A stretch of 51,350 nucleotides of DNA from Paenibacillus puerhi (lineage in GTDB: Bacteria; Bacillota; Bacilli; Paenibacillales; NBRC-103111): NCBI RefSeq assembly GCF_009846885.1, contig NZ_WUWM01000040.1:1-51350 (forward strand), written 5' to 3'. Shown here piece after piece: positions 25,161 through 32,920 of this stretch; positions within the stretch are counted from its first letter, which is position 1, and each line of letters starts with the position of its first letter. The position numbers and the translations under genes are program-made. The notes beneath the pieces were generated by a model. The model saw only the letters and a program-made list of their open reading frames with translations, did no database searches and had not been told where the DNA came from.

Positions 25161-25260
25161 GCCGAGCGCATCACCCGCCCAATTGTCCCATAATTCGGCC
25201 ACGACATCGTAGATTTCCTGCGCCCGTTCATAGCCCAGCGCATGCAGCGGCAGGCAGTCC
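25161..25260 (-). pseudogene. 100-bp relic of an NtaA/SnaA-type monooxygenase gene
   Basis: This stretch aligns base for base with 15791-15890 inside the sulfonate-operon monooxygenase gene, with scattered mismatches. Read on the minus strand in the matching frame it gives LPLHALGYERAQEIYDVV and then LWDNWAGDAL, against LLLHALRYERAQEFYDVV and LWDSWEDDAF in the intact gene. Protein-level conservation shows it is a fragment of a diverged paralogue. Its end coincides with the start of repeat copy 2 at 25255. Confidence 0.82.
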
Positions 25261-25831
25261 TAGCCGCAAACGCCAAAAGACCGCCCTTCCCCTTGAGGAA
25301 GAGCGGCCTTTTATTTCCAGCCATTAATCGCTAATCGGATTAAGATTTAATCTCATAAATGGTGTAAAGCTCGTCAAGCATCAGGTTTGCCGCCTTGACG
25401 CCGCCTGCCGTATTCCAGATGACATCATTCACGCGGTGTACCTTGTTGTTCTTCACGGCGTTCAAGTTTTTCCACAGGGGATCGTTCAGCCAATCCTTCT
25501 CCTGCTGACTGCCTTTGCCGTCACCCGTTTCGTAGGTGAAATACAGAATCATATCGCCATCGGCTTCAGGCAGACGTTCCTTCGTGATCTCCTCCGCGAA
25601 AGTATCCTTGGACTTCACTTCAGGACGAGCGATGCCGATCTGCTTGAAGATAATGCCGGTAAACGTATCGGCCAAATAAATACGGGTCTTGCCTGCCATA
25701 AAGCGCACAACCGATACTTTCTGCTGCAGCTTGTCGCCTGCTTTTCCTTTGAAGTCCTCGATCCGGCTGTCAAAGGCAGCGATCACCTTCTGGCCTTCTT
25801 CTTTTTTGCCCAGCGCTTCCGCATACAGCAT
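25255..25831 (-). repeat. 577-bp direct repeat, copy 2 (inside intact binding-protein gene)
   Basis: This copy corresponds to 20633-21209. At its right end (25831) the gene simply continues, so this is the native location, or the crossover product that kept the promoter. Recombination between the copies would delete about 4.6 kb. Confidence 0.93.
25275..25312. terminator. Bidirectional terminator, copy 2
   Basis: AAAAGACCGC (25275-25284) pairs with GCGGCCTTTT (25303-25312), with one mismatch relative to copy 1. It lies 28 bases after the stop of the siderophore-binding gene and is its probable terminator. Confidence 0.65.
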
Positions 25832-26341
25832 GTAGTTGTTCTTCCACTCGCCGCGCAGCGTCTCCGAGAACACGGTCGGCGCGATCGCCTTGAGCTGATC
25901 ATACACTTTTTCCTGACGCATCTTGTTGCCGATGATCAGATCCGGCTTCAAGGCCGCGATCTGCTCCAGATTCGGCTGGCTTTCTTCCCCGAGCACCGTC
26001 ACGCCTTCCATGTCGGCTTTAATATGGTCATACCATGGATTTCCCGTAAAGGACTTCACCGCGCCCACCGGCTTGACGCCCAAAGACAGCAGCGCTTCCG
26101 TACCTTCGTTCGTCAGGATCACGACGCGTTTGGGCGCGGCCGGAACTTCCGTTTCGCCCATCGCATGCTTAACGATATGAGGAGCTGCCGTGGAAGCTGG
26201 CGTTTCAGACTTGTTCCCGGCTGCCCCTCCAGATGTATCGGCCGAACCGGCCGGCTTCGATCCGCAAGCGCTGATCGCGAGAGCGAACGTAAGGATGACG
26301 GCAAGTATAGCGGTGGACTTGATATTACGAATAAAAGCCAT
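25340..26341 (-). CDS. Iron-siderophore ABC transporter substrate-binding lipoprotein
   Basis: A 333-residue lipoprotein of the FecB/FepB/FhuD class. Signal peptide and lipobox ALAISAC are followed by a Ser/Gly/Ala linker, then HIVKHAMGETEVPAAPKRVVILTNEGTEALLSLGVKPVGA, ALKPDLIIGNKM and a C-lobe ending MLDELYTIYEIKS. It captures a ferric siderophore outside the membrane. ATG 26341 is chosen because GGAGGA lies about 10 bases upstream; a frame to 26365 would cover that site. It has its own promoter with a Fur box and is divergent from the permease-ATPase genes. Its 3' half is duplicated at 20.7 kb. Confidence 0.93.
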   Translation of the reverse strand: MAFIRNIKSTAILAVILTFALAISACGSKPAGSADTSGGAAGNKSETPASTAAPHIVKHAMGETEVPAAPKRVVILTNEGTEALLSLGVKPVGAVKSFTGNPWYDHIKADMEGVTVLGEESQPNLEQIAALKPDLIIGNKMRQEKVYDQLKAIAPTVFSETLRGEWKNNYMLYAEALGKKEEGQKVIAAFDSRIEDFKGKAGDKLQQKVSVVRFMAGKTRIYLADTFTGIIFKQIGIARPEVKSKDTFAEEITKERLPEADGDMILYFTYETGDGKGSQQEKDWLNDPLWKNLNAVKNNKVHRVNDVIWNTAGGVKAANLMLDELYTIYEIKS

Positions 26342-26386
26342 GATGTAAGATTCCTCCAGTTTCATATCTTTTCCTTCAGCTGATAA

Positions 26387-26401
26387 TGATAATAGTTATC
26401 A
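26387..26401. promoter_or_regulatory. Fur box 1 (binding-protein side)
   Basis: TGATAATAGTTATCA matches the Bacillus Fur 7-1-7 consensus TGATAATNATTATCA at 14 of 15 positions (13 of 14 defined). It lies downstream of the minus-strand -10, in the leader of the binding-protein gene, so Fur with iron should block transcription. Confidence 0.85.
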
Positions 26402-26416
26402 CTTTGAACCCTATTT

Positions 26417-26445
26417 ATCGTAATGGCTGTTCACGCCGCTGTCAA
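26417..26445 (-). promoter_or_regulatory. Promoter of the siderophore-binding gene
   Basis: On the minus strand a perfect TTGACA (26445-26440), a 17-base spacer and TACGAT (26422-26417). Transcription would begin near 26410, directly before Fur box 1. Confidence 0.65.
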
Positions 26446-26453
26446 CAAAAATC

Positions 26454-26468
26454 TGATAATGATTCTCA
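26454..26468. promoter_or_regulatory. Fur box 2 (permease side)
   Basis: TGATAATGATTCTCA matches the 7-1-7 Fur consensus at all but one defined position. It lies six bases before the -35 of the permease promoter and between the two divergent promoters. Confidence 0.85.
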
Positions 26469-26474
26469 CATTCA

Positions 26475-26503
26475 TTGACTTATGATAGAGGTTCTCCTAC
26501 AAT
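26475..26503 (+). promoter_or_regulatory. Promoter of the siderophore permease operon
   Basis: TTGACT (26475-26480), a 17-base spacer and TACAAT (26498-26503), each with five of six consensus positions. It serves the permease-permease-ATPase genes. Confidence 0.75.
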
Positions 26504-26589
26504 AAACTAGGAACTTTAATTACGTTAACTATTGCAGTTATAAATGAAAGAACTAAGTTAATGCCATGTATAGAACAGGACGGGGCTTT

Positions 26590-27600
26590 ATGCAGAATCT
26601 TTTACCCAACGCCGCACTTCGCTTGACCGGCCTGCTTGCGGGCCTTATTCTGCTTGCTCTGGCCATGCTCGCCAGTGTCAAGTACGGTGTCAACACCTAT
26701 TCGTGGGAGCGCATCCTGTCCTCCTTCACGGCTTACACCGAGGCGAACGACCATCTGATTATCCGTACGTCACGCGTCCCTCGTACGCTCATAGCTGCCA
26801 TCGTAGGCGGCAGTCTGGCCATAGCGGGCGCGCTCATGCAGGCAGTAACCCGCAACCCGCTCGCCTCCCCCAGCTTGTTCGGAGTGAATGCAGGGGCATC
26901 CTTCGCCATCGTCTGTTCGGTCGCCTTCCTGCAGATCAGCGGCTTGACCGCCTTCACCTGGGTTGCGTTCATCGGGGCGGCCGTCAGTGCAGGAGCGGTT
27001 TACTTTCTCGGCTCGATAGGCCGGGACGGTCTTACTCCGATCAAGATTACGCTAGCCGGATCAGCCCTCTCCGCCTTCTTCGCCTCCCTGACGCAAGGCA
27101 TCTTGCTTGCTGACGGGAAGGCGTTCGACCAGGTGCTGTTTTGGCTGGTCGGGTCCGTGTCGGGACGTACGATGGAGATGCTGACGGCTGTGCTTCCGTA
27201 CATGGCCGTTGCCTTCCTGGGAGCCTTGCTGCTGGCGCCGCATATGAATGTGCTGTCGATGGGCGATGATGTCGCCAAGGGACTTGGCCAGCGCACGGTT
27301 ATCGTCAAGGCCGCAGCCGCTGTCGTCATCGTCCTGCTTGCAGGAGGCTCGGTGGCGGTAGCGGGCCCCATTCTGTTTATCGGGGTCATCATTCCGCATG
27401 TGGTCCGTTTTTTGGTCGGGATCGATCACCGGTGGGTCATTCCCTATTGCGCCGTCTTTGGAGCGCTGCTGCTCGTAGCCGCCGATGTCGGAGCGAGATT
27501 TATCGCCATGCCTACCGAGGTGCATGTCGGCGTCACGACTGTGCTGATGGGCGTGCCGTTCGTCGTTTATATCGCGCGCAAGGGAGGCCAACTCGGATGA
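26590..27600 (+). CDS. Iron-siderophore ABC transporter permease 1 (FecCD family)
   Basis: A 336-residue membrane protein with about nine to ten helices and FecCD-family marks: RVPRTLIAAIVGGSLAIAGALMQAVTRNPLASPSLFGVNAGASFAIV near the front and VAVAGPILFIGVIIPHVVRFLVGIDHRWVIPYCAVFGALLLVAADVGAR near the end (ATPase-contact region). ATG 26590 is preferred because AGGACGGGG lies just upstream; ATG 26566 has no ribosome site. The stop overlaps the next start as ATGA. It forms the channel with permease 2. Confidence 0.92.
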   Translation: MQNLLPNAALRLTGLLAGLILLALAMLASVKYGVNTYSWERILSSFTAYTEANDHLIIRTSRVPRTLIAAIVGGSLAIAGALMQAVTRNPLASPSLFGVNAGASFAIVCSVAFLQISGLTAFTWVAFIGAAVSAGAVYFLGSIGRDGLTPIKITLAGSALSAFFASLTQGILLADGKAFDQVLFWLVGSVSGRTMEMLTAVLPYMAVAFLGALLLAPHMNVLSMGDDVAKGLGQRTVIVKAAAAVVIVLLAGGSVAVAGPILFIGVIIPHVVRFLVGIDHRWVIPYCAVFGALLLVAADVGARFIAMPTEVHVGVTTVLMGVPFVVYIARKGGQLG

Positions 27601-28646
27601 GCAGATCTCGCTTGCCTGATATGATCATACGCAACCGCCTGTTTTCCGTTCTGATCAGCAGAAAGGCCCTCAGGGTATCCTTGCTGCTGACGGCGGCTCT
27701 CCTCGCCGCTATGATCATCTGCACGGGGTTCGGCAGCCTGTATATCTCGCCTTTGGAAGTCATCCGGTCCGTATTCGGCTATGGCTCGGATACGAACGAG
27801 ATGATTATCCGCTCGCTTCGTTTGCCGCGGATTGTGATCGCGGTCCTCATCGGCGGATCGCTGGCCGTAGCCGGCGCGATTCTCCAGGGAGTCGTGCGCA
27901 ATCCGCTGACTTCGCCCGATAATGTCGGTATTACCGGCGGCGGTGTGTTAGGCGCGGTATCCTTCTTCTTCTTTTTCTCCGGCAAGCTCAGCATTCATTG
28001 GCTGCCTCCGTTCGCCATCGTCGGCGCTTTGGCCGCCACCCTGTTGATCTATGCGCTGGCCTGGAAGAAGGGCGCCTCCCCGCTCAGACTCGTACTGATC
28101 GGGATATCGCTGACCGCCGCTATGAATTCCTTGTCGTACATGATGATGATTATGGGGCCGATTATTTTGGCGAATCAATCGCTTACCTTTATGACGGGGA
28201 GCATCTATGGTACCTCCTGGGAAAAAGCGGTGCAGCCTCTCCTTCCGTGGGTGGTCGTATTGCTTCCGCTGCTGCTTATCTACTCGCGCCATGTGAACGT
28301 GCAGGGGCTCGGAGACGATGTCGCCCGCAGCGTAGGAAGCGCCGTGCAGCGCCAGCGCTTCATCCTGATTCTGCTGAGCGTTGCGCTGGGAGGCGCGGCC
28401 GTCGCCTTCGGCGGCGCGATCAGCTTCATCGGATTGATGGCCCCGCATATGGGACGACGCCTGGTGGGACCGAGCTTCGGAGCGCTGCTGCCGGTGTCCG
28501 CGCTGATCGGCGCGATCCTGCTGCTGCTGGCCGATCTGGCCGGGCGCACCCTGGTGCCTCCGCTCGATATTCCCGCAGGCGTATTCACCGCTGCGGTCGG
28601 AGCGCCCCTATTCGTATACCTGCTCTATCGCAGCCGTAACCGGTAA
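27597..28646 (+). CDS. Iron-siderophore ABC transporter permease 2 (FecCD family)
   Basis: A 349-residue membrane protein of the same family: RSLRLPRIVIAVLIGGSLAVAGAILQGVVRNPLTSPDNVGITGGG and FGGAISFIGLMAPHMGRRLVGPSFGALLPVSALIGAILLLLADLAGR. It starts at ATG 27597, overlapping the permease 1 stop by four bases (translational coupling). It pairs with permease 1 to carry the ferric siderophore. Confidence 0.93.
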   Translation: MSRSRLPDMIIRNRLFSVLISRKALRVSLLLTAALLAAMIICTGFGSLYISPLEVIRSVFGYGSDTNEMIIRSLRLPRIVIAVLIGGSLAVAGAILQGVVRNPLTSPDNVGITGGGVLGAVSFFFFFSGKLSIHWLPPFAIVGALAATLLIYALAWKKGASPLRLVLIGISLTAAMNSLSYMMMIMGPIILANQSLTFMTGSIYGTSWEKAVQPLLPWVVVLLPLLLIYSRHVNVQGLGDDVARSVGSAVQRQRFILILLSVALGGAAVAFGGAISFIGLMAPHMGRRLVGPSFGALLPVSALIGAILLLLADLAGRTLVPPLDIPAGVFTAAVGAPLFVYLLYRSRNR

Positions 28647-28689
28647 ACCCGGCTTTTACTCGAAACCACTCTTAAGGAGACGATCCCTA

Positions 28690-29529
28690 GTGACCGCTAT
28701 ACAATCCCATGACCTCTGCCTCAGCTACGGGGACACGACGATCTTCCAGGGGCTTAATCTGTCTTTGCCCAAAGGGCAGGTCACTGTGTTTATCGGGGGG
28801 AACGGCTGCGGAAAGTCTACCCTCCTGCGCTCGCTCGCCCGCCTGCTCAAGCCGCAGAAGGGCCAGGTCGTGCTGGACGGCAGCGATATCGCCACGCTCG
28901 GGACCAAGGAGGTCGCCCGCCGGATGGCCATCCTTCCTCAAGGTCCTTCCGCTCCGGAAGGACTTTCCGTGCTGCAGCTCGTCAAGCAGGGCCGATATCC
29001 TTACCAAAATTGGCTGCAGCAGTGGTCGGAGGAAGACGAGCGTGTCGTACGGCGCGCCCTAGAGCTGACTCATATGGAGGAACTCGCGGGCCGAAGCGTC
29101 GACTCCCTGTCCGGCGGTCAGCGCCAGCGCGCCTGGATCGCCATGACCCTGGCGCAGGGAACGCCGACCATCCTATTGGACGAACCGACGACCTATCTGG
29201 ATCTGGCGCATCAGATCGAGGTGCTGGACCTGCTTCACGAGCTCAACGAGCAGGAGCAGCGCACCATCGTTATGGTGCTTCATGATATTAACCTGGCTTG
29301 CCGGTACGCCCACAACGTCGTCGCTATCCGGAGCAGCAAAGTATATGCCCAAGGACGGCCCACGGAGATCATCAACGAACAGCTGATCCGCGATGTATTC
29401 GATCTGGAATGCCGGCTGATCGAGGACCCGCTGTTCGGCACCCCCCTGGTCGTGCCCTTCGGCAAAGGCAAGCAGCCGCTGGCCGGAGCGCTGCAGGAGA
29501 AACAGATGGAACAGCCGGTAACCGGGTAA
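28690..29529 (+). CDS. Iron-siderophore ABC transporter ATPase (FecE family)
   Basis: A 279-residue ATPase with Walker A GGNGCGKST, Q-loop ILPQGPSAPEGLSVLQLVKQGRYPY (characteristic of siderophore ATPases), signature LSGGQRQR, Walker B TILLDEPTTYLD and the switch histidine in VMVLHDINLA. The start is GTG 28690 with AAGGAGA about 10 bases upstream. It is the last gene of the Fur-controlled operon and is closed by a strong terminator shared with purD. Confidence 0.94.
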   Translation: MTAIQSHDLCLSYGDTTIFQGLNLSLPKGQVTVFIGGNGCGKSTLLRSLARLLKPQKGQVVLDGSDIATLGTKEVARRMAILPQGPSAPEGLSVLQLVKQGRYPYQNWLQQWSEEDERVVRRALELTHMEELAGRSVDSLSGGQRQRAWIAMTLAQGTPTILLDEPTTYLDLAHQIEVLDLLHELNEQEQRTIVMVLHDINLACRYAHNVVAIRSSKVYAQGRPTEIINEQLIRDVFDLECRLIEDPLFGTPLVVPFGKGKQPLAGALQEKQMEQPVTG

Positions 29530-29545
29530 TCACACATTATCGCAC

Positions 29546-29599
29546 AAAAAAAGCTGCCCCGGACAAGTAACCTCTACTTGTCCGGGTACAGCTTTTTTT
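29546..29599. terminator. Bidirectional terminator between fecE-like gene and purD
   Basis: A long stem: AAAAAAAGCTG then CCCGGACAAGTA (left) pairs with TACTTGTCCGGG then CAGCTTTTTTT (right), loop ACCTC, with one bulge. T runs occur on both strands. It ends the iron operon on the plus strand and the purine operon on the minus strand. Confidence 0.92.
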
Positions 29600-29607
29600 C
29601 GTTTTAG

Positions 29608-30870
29608 TTAGACAAGCGCACGCTTGGCAATATCGGTGCGCGCATGCTTGCCTTCGAAATAGATGCGGTCCGCCGCCGCATAAGCCTTCTGACGCGCCTC
29701 GGCAATATCCGCGCCGAGTCCGGTCACGCCGATCACGCGGCCTCCGCTGGTGACCAGCTTGCCGTCTCCATTCAATGCCGTCCCCGCGTGGAACACCAGG
29801 GCGTCCTCTACCCGGTCGATCCCCTCGATCGGCAAACCCTTCGGGTAGGAGGCGGGATATCCCGGCGAAGCGAGGATGACGCAAACCGCCGCCTCATCGC
29901 TCCACTCGATCTCCATTTGATCCAGCCGTCCGTTCAGACTGGCCAGGAAAATATCGAGCAGATCCGTTTTCAACCGGGGCAGCACGACCTGCGTCTCCGG
30001 ATCTCCGAAGCGCGCGTTGAACTCGATCGTCTTCGGTCCGTCCGGCGTCAGCATCAGACCCGCGAACAGCACCCCGCGGAACGGACGGCCTTCGGCGACC
30101 ATCGCTTTCGCCGTCGGCTTCACAATCGTCTCGATCGCCTCGTCGATGACCGCCTGCGAGATATGCGGCAGCGGCGAATAGGTGCCCATGCCACCGGTGT
30201 TCGGGCCTTGATCCCCGTCATAGACCGCCTTATGATCCTGCGCCGGCGACATCGGACGGACGACCTCGCCGTCCACGAACGCCAGAATAGACATTTCCTG
30301 ACCGGTCAGGAACTCTTCGATCACAACTTGATTCCCCGACTCGCCGAATACTTTGGCTACCATAATTTCCTGCAGCGCCTTGTCAGCCTCTTCCAGCGTT
30401 TGGGCGATAATAACGCCCTTGCCTGCGGCGAGGCCATCCGCCTTGATCACATAAGGCGCACGCAGCTGATCGAGATAGGCGCGTGCCGGCTCATAGGCGT
30501 CGAAGGACTCATAGGCGGCTGTCGGTATGTTGTACTTTTTGAGCAGCTGCTTGGTGAATACCTTGCTTCCCTCGATAATCGCCGCATTTTGCCGAGGTCC
30601 GTATACGGTCAGGCCTTTGCCTTCCAGATGGTCGACAATGCCTGCAGCCAGCGGATCGTCCGGTCCGATCACAACCAGATCGATCGATTGATCCAGCGCA
30701 AACTGGGCGATCTCCGCGAATTTGTCCACAGAGATCGGCACACATTCGGCTACCGCAGCGATCCCGCCATTACCTGGCGCACAATACAGTTCACTTACTT
30801 TCGGGCTTTTCTTCAACGCCCAGCATATCGCATGCTCCCGGCCGCCGCCGCCTACTACCAACACTCGCAC
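29608..30870 (-). CDS. purD: Phosphoribosylamine-glycine ligase (GAR synthetase)
   Basis: A 420-residue ATP-grasp enzyme joining glycine to phosphoribosylamine. Marks are VRVLVVGGGGREHA at the front, PYVIKADGLAAGKGVIIAQTLEEA, GPNTGGMGTYSP, EFNARFGDPETQVVLPRL and SGGRVIGVTGLG. I chose GTG 30870 because the protein then starts at the conserved nucleotide-binding strand and has normal length; an in-frame start at 30933 adds 21 unlikely residues. It is the last gene of the operon, 96 bases after the PurO-like gene. Confidence 0.95.
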   Translation of the reverse strand: MRVLVVGGGGREHAICWALKKSPKVSELYCAPGNGGIAAVAECVPISVDKFAEIAQFALDQSIDLVVIGPDDPLAAGIVDHLEGKGLTVYGPRQNAAIIEGSKVFTKQLLKKYNIPTAAYESFDAYEPARAYLDQLRAPYVIKADGLAAGKGVIIAQTLEEADKALQEIMVAKVFGESGNQVVIEEFLTGQEMSILAFVDGEVVRPMSPAQDHKAVYDGDQGPNTGGMGTYSPLPHISQAVIDEAIETIVKPTAKAMVAEGRPFRGVLFAGLMLTPDGPKTIEFNARFGDPETQVVLPRLKTDLLDIFLASLNGRLDQMEIEWSDEAAVCVILASPGYPASYPKGLPIEGIDRVEDALVFHAGTALNGDGKLVTSGGRVIGVTGLGADIAEARQKAYAAADRIYFEGKHARTDIAKRALV

Positions 30871-30966
30871 CTGTCCCACGCCCCCATTCGTCGTTCTGCC
30901 CTGCCGTGCGGTCACGGTCAGGTCAGTCTTCAACCGGCCAAGCCGGCCTAGGTTTCATCTATTGAA

Positions 30967-31698
30967 TTAGTCTTTATTTCGGACCAGCAGCTCGCTTGCT
31001 CCGTCCTCGATCCGAATCGTCTTGACCAGCAGCGAGATTTTATTTTCTTCATTCAAGGCGTTCCAGTACATGTCCACGATTTCTTCCGCATTATTCGCCA
31101 GCGGAACCAATGCCGGCTCTCCCTGGAACGAAGGCAGCGGGTTGCCGTCGCCTTCATACGTATGGATGCAGTGGCCGTAGCCGGGCAGCGCCTTCTCGTA
31201 CGTATAGGTGTGACGAAGCGTTTGCTCCTCCGTATTGCCTGCAGACTTCAGGATAGAGAGCTTGTAGGCGAACTGCTCGTCGTTCAGATCCACGATGCCG
31301 CTGATGCGCGGAGTAAAGTTGGGAGCATCCGGCTCATAGGTCCGCGTCGCGAGCGCCGACTCGAACGAGCCGCCTGCCAGCAAGGCCTCGTGGATGGTAT
31401 CCGTTTGATCCCCGTTGGTCACGATATGAGCTCCGTTCGCATGCTTCACCGGGTAATAAATAATGAGCGATGGATCGGTCAGCTTCGCCGGGTCCTTCGC
31501 TTCCGTGCGGAGGAAGCCATTCGGCTCCTCGATAAATACGCGGTTGCGGCTGTTCTCGCTGCGTCCCATGATCCAGTATACCTGGACCAGGCGGGTACCG
31601 TCCGGCGTCAATCCGATGATGATGCCCCGTCCGGGGTATACGTTCTTCTGCAAGCCTGCTGCATAGGCTTCCGCTTGTGCGGCTCTTGTACTTGTCAC
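30967..31698 (-). CDS. purO: PurO-type IMP cyclohydrolase
   Basis: A 243-residue protein matching the separate IMP cyclohydrolase (PurO/IMP_cyclohyd) family first known from archaea: NVYPGRGIIIGLTPDGTRLVQVYWIMGRSENSRNRVF, GDQTDTIHEAL, EPDAPNFTPRISGIVDL, KALPGYGHCIHTYEGDGNPLPSFQGEP. It should close the purine ring, FAICAR to IMP. The adjacent PurH protein lacks its own cyclohydrolase domain, which supports this role strongly. The GTG start has GGGAGG some 14 bases upstream. The order PurH-PurO-PurD replaces the usual purH-purD. Confidence 0.87.
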   Translation of the reverse strand: MTSTRAAQAEAYAAGLQKNVYPGRGIIIGLTPDGTRLVQVYWIMGRSENSRNRVFIEEPNGFLRTEAKDPAKLTDPSLIIYYPVKHANGAHIVTNGDQTDTIHEALLAGGSFESALATRTYEPDAPNFTPRISGIVDLNDEQFAYKLSILKSAGNTEEQTLRHTYTYEKALPGYGHCIHTYEGDGNPLPSFQGEPALVPLANNAEEIVDMYWNALNEENKISLLVKTIRIEDGASELLVRNKD

Positions 31699-31732
31699 GG
31701 CTTATCCATGCCTCCCGAGAATGAGTTTGATT

Positions 31733-32920
31733 CTAATGATGGAACAAACGGACGCCCGAGTAGGACATAACCATCCCGTAATCGTTCGCGGCTTGGACGA
31801 CTTCCTCATCGCGCATGGAGCTTCCGGCTTGAACGACATATTTCACGCCGCTGCGGCTGGCGCGGTCCAGGTTGTCGCGGAACGGCAGGAAAGCATCCGA
31901 GCCATACGAGACGCCTTGAAGCCTGGAGAGCCATTCGCGCTTCTCTTCACGCGTCAGACGGGCCGGAACCTCGTCAAATGCCGCTTCCCATGCCGCTTGC
32001 TCCACGGGAGTCAGCTCTTCCTCCAGCCACAGATCGATCGCATTGTTCTGCTCTGCGCGGGAGAGGCCTTGACGGAATTTCATACTAAGCGCCGTAGGAT
32101 GCTGACGAAGGAACCAGCGGTCCGCTTTGTCTCCAGCCAGACGCGTACAGTGGATACGGGACTGCTGTCCGGCTCCGATCCCGATGGTTTGACCATCCAG
32201 GGTGTAGCAGATGGAGTTGGACTGCGTATATTTGAGCGTGACCAAGGCGATCAGCATATCGCGCTTCGCGTGATCCGGCAGCTCTTTGTTCTCTGTCACG
32301 ATGTGCTCCAGGGCGCTGGCGTCGATGGTGGCATCGTTGCGCTCCTGCTGCAGCTTAAGGCCAAACAAGGTACGAAGCTCGACAGGGTCCGGCACATAAT
32401 CCGGATCGATCTGAATGATCAGGTATTTGCCGCCTTTCTTCGCTTTCAGAATATCCAGCGCTTCCTCCGTATACCCCGGAGCTACGACCAGGTCGGAAAC
32501 CTCGCGCTTCAGCAGCTGGGCCGTGGACGCATCCACGATATCGCTCAGCGCGGCGGCATCGCCGAAGGAAGACATCCGGTCCGCGCCGCGGGCGCGCGCA
32601 TAGGCGGTAGCCAGCGGAGACAGCTCCAGGCCGTCGACGAAGTAAGCCTTGGCCAGCTCAGGCGTGAGCGGAGCCGCGACGGCTGCCCCGGCCGGGCTGA
32701 CATGCTTGAAGGAAGCCGCTGCCGGCAGTCCGGTAGCGCTGCGCAGCTCGCGGGCCAGCTGGAAGCCGTTCAGCGCATCCAGCAGGTTGATGAAGCCCGG
32801 ATCGCCGCTTAGGATCCGGATCGGAAGCTTTCCTTCCGTGAACAATCTGGCTTGCTTCTGATGCGGGTTCATGCCGTAACGCAGTTCGAGCGAATTGCCC
32901 GTATGTTCAGTCTGGCTCAT
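31733..32920 (-). CDS. purH: AICAR transformylase-only PurH (no IMP cyclohydrolase domain)
   Basis: A 395-residue protein that begins directly at the AICAR-formyltransferase domain (LELRYGMNPHQKQARLF; standard bifunctional PurH proteins reach this motif only after about 200 residues). Catalytic Lys-His are in ASFKHVSPAG, followed by SPLATAYARARGADRMSSFGD, IGIGAGQQSRIHCTRLAGDKAD and DAFLPFRDNLDRASRSGVKYVVQAGSSMRDEEV. It transfers formyl from 10-formyl-THF to AICAR. The missing MGS-like cyclohydrolase domain is not encoded just upstream, so this is a genuine short form. ATG 32920 overlaps the purN stop by four bases. Confidence 0.92.
   Translation of the reverse strand: MSQTEHTGNSLELRYGMNPHQKQARLFTEGKLPIRILSGDPGFINLLDALNGFQLARELRSATGLPAAASFKHVSPAGAAVAAPLTPELAKAYFVDGLELSPLATAYARARGADRMSSFGDAAALSDIVDASTAQLLKREVSDLVVAPGYTEEALDILKAKKGGKYLIIQIDPDYVPDPVELRTLFGLKLQQERNDATIDASALEHIVTENKELPDHAKRDMLIALVTLKYTQSNSICYTLDGQTIGIGAGQQSRIHCTRLAGDKADRWFLRQHPTALSMKFRQGLSRAEQNNAIDLWLEEELTPVEQAAWEAAFDEVPARLTREEKREWLSRLQGVSYGSDAFLPFRDNLDRASRSGVKYVVQAGSSMRDEEVVQAANDYGMVMSYSGVRLFHH

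Noticed and set aside
29644..30951. Long plus-strand open frame antisense to purD
   Set aside because: Shadow frame with no motif or start signal; the ATP-grasp motifs are on the minus strand.
31733..32920. Truncated, broken purH pseudogene
   Set aside because: The frame has a coupled ATGA start, intact catalytic motifs throughout and a PurO gene beside it, so it is a functional short form.
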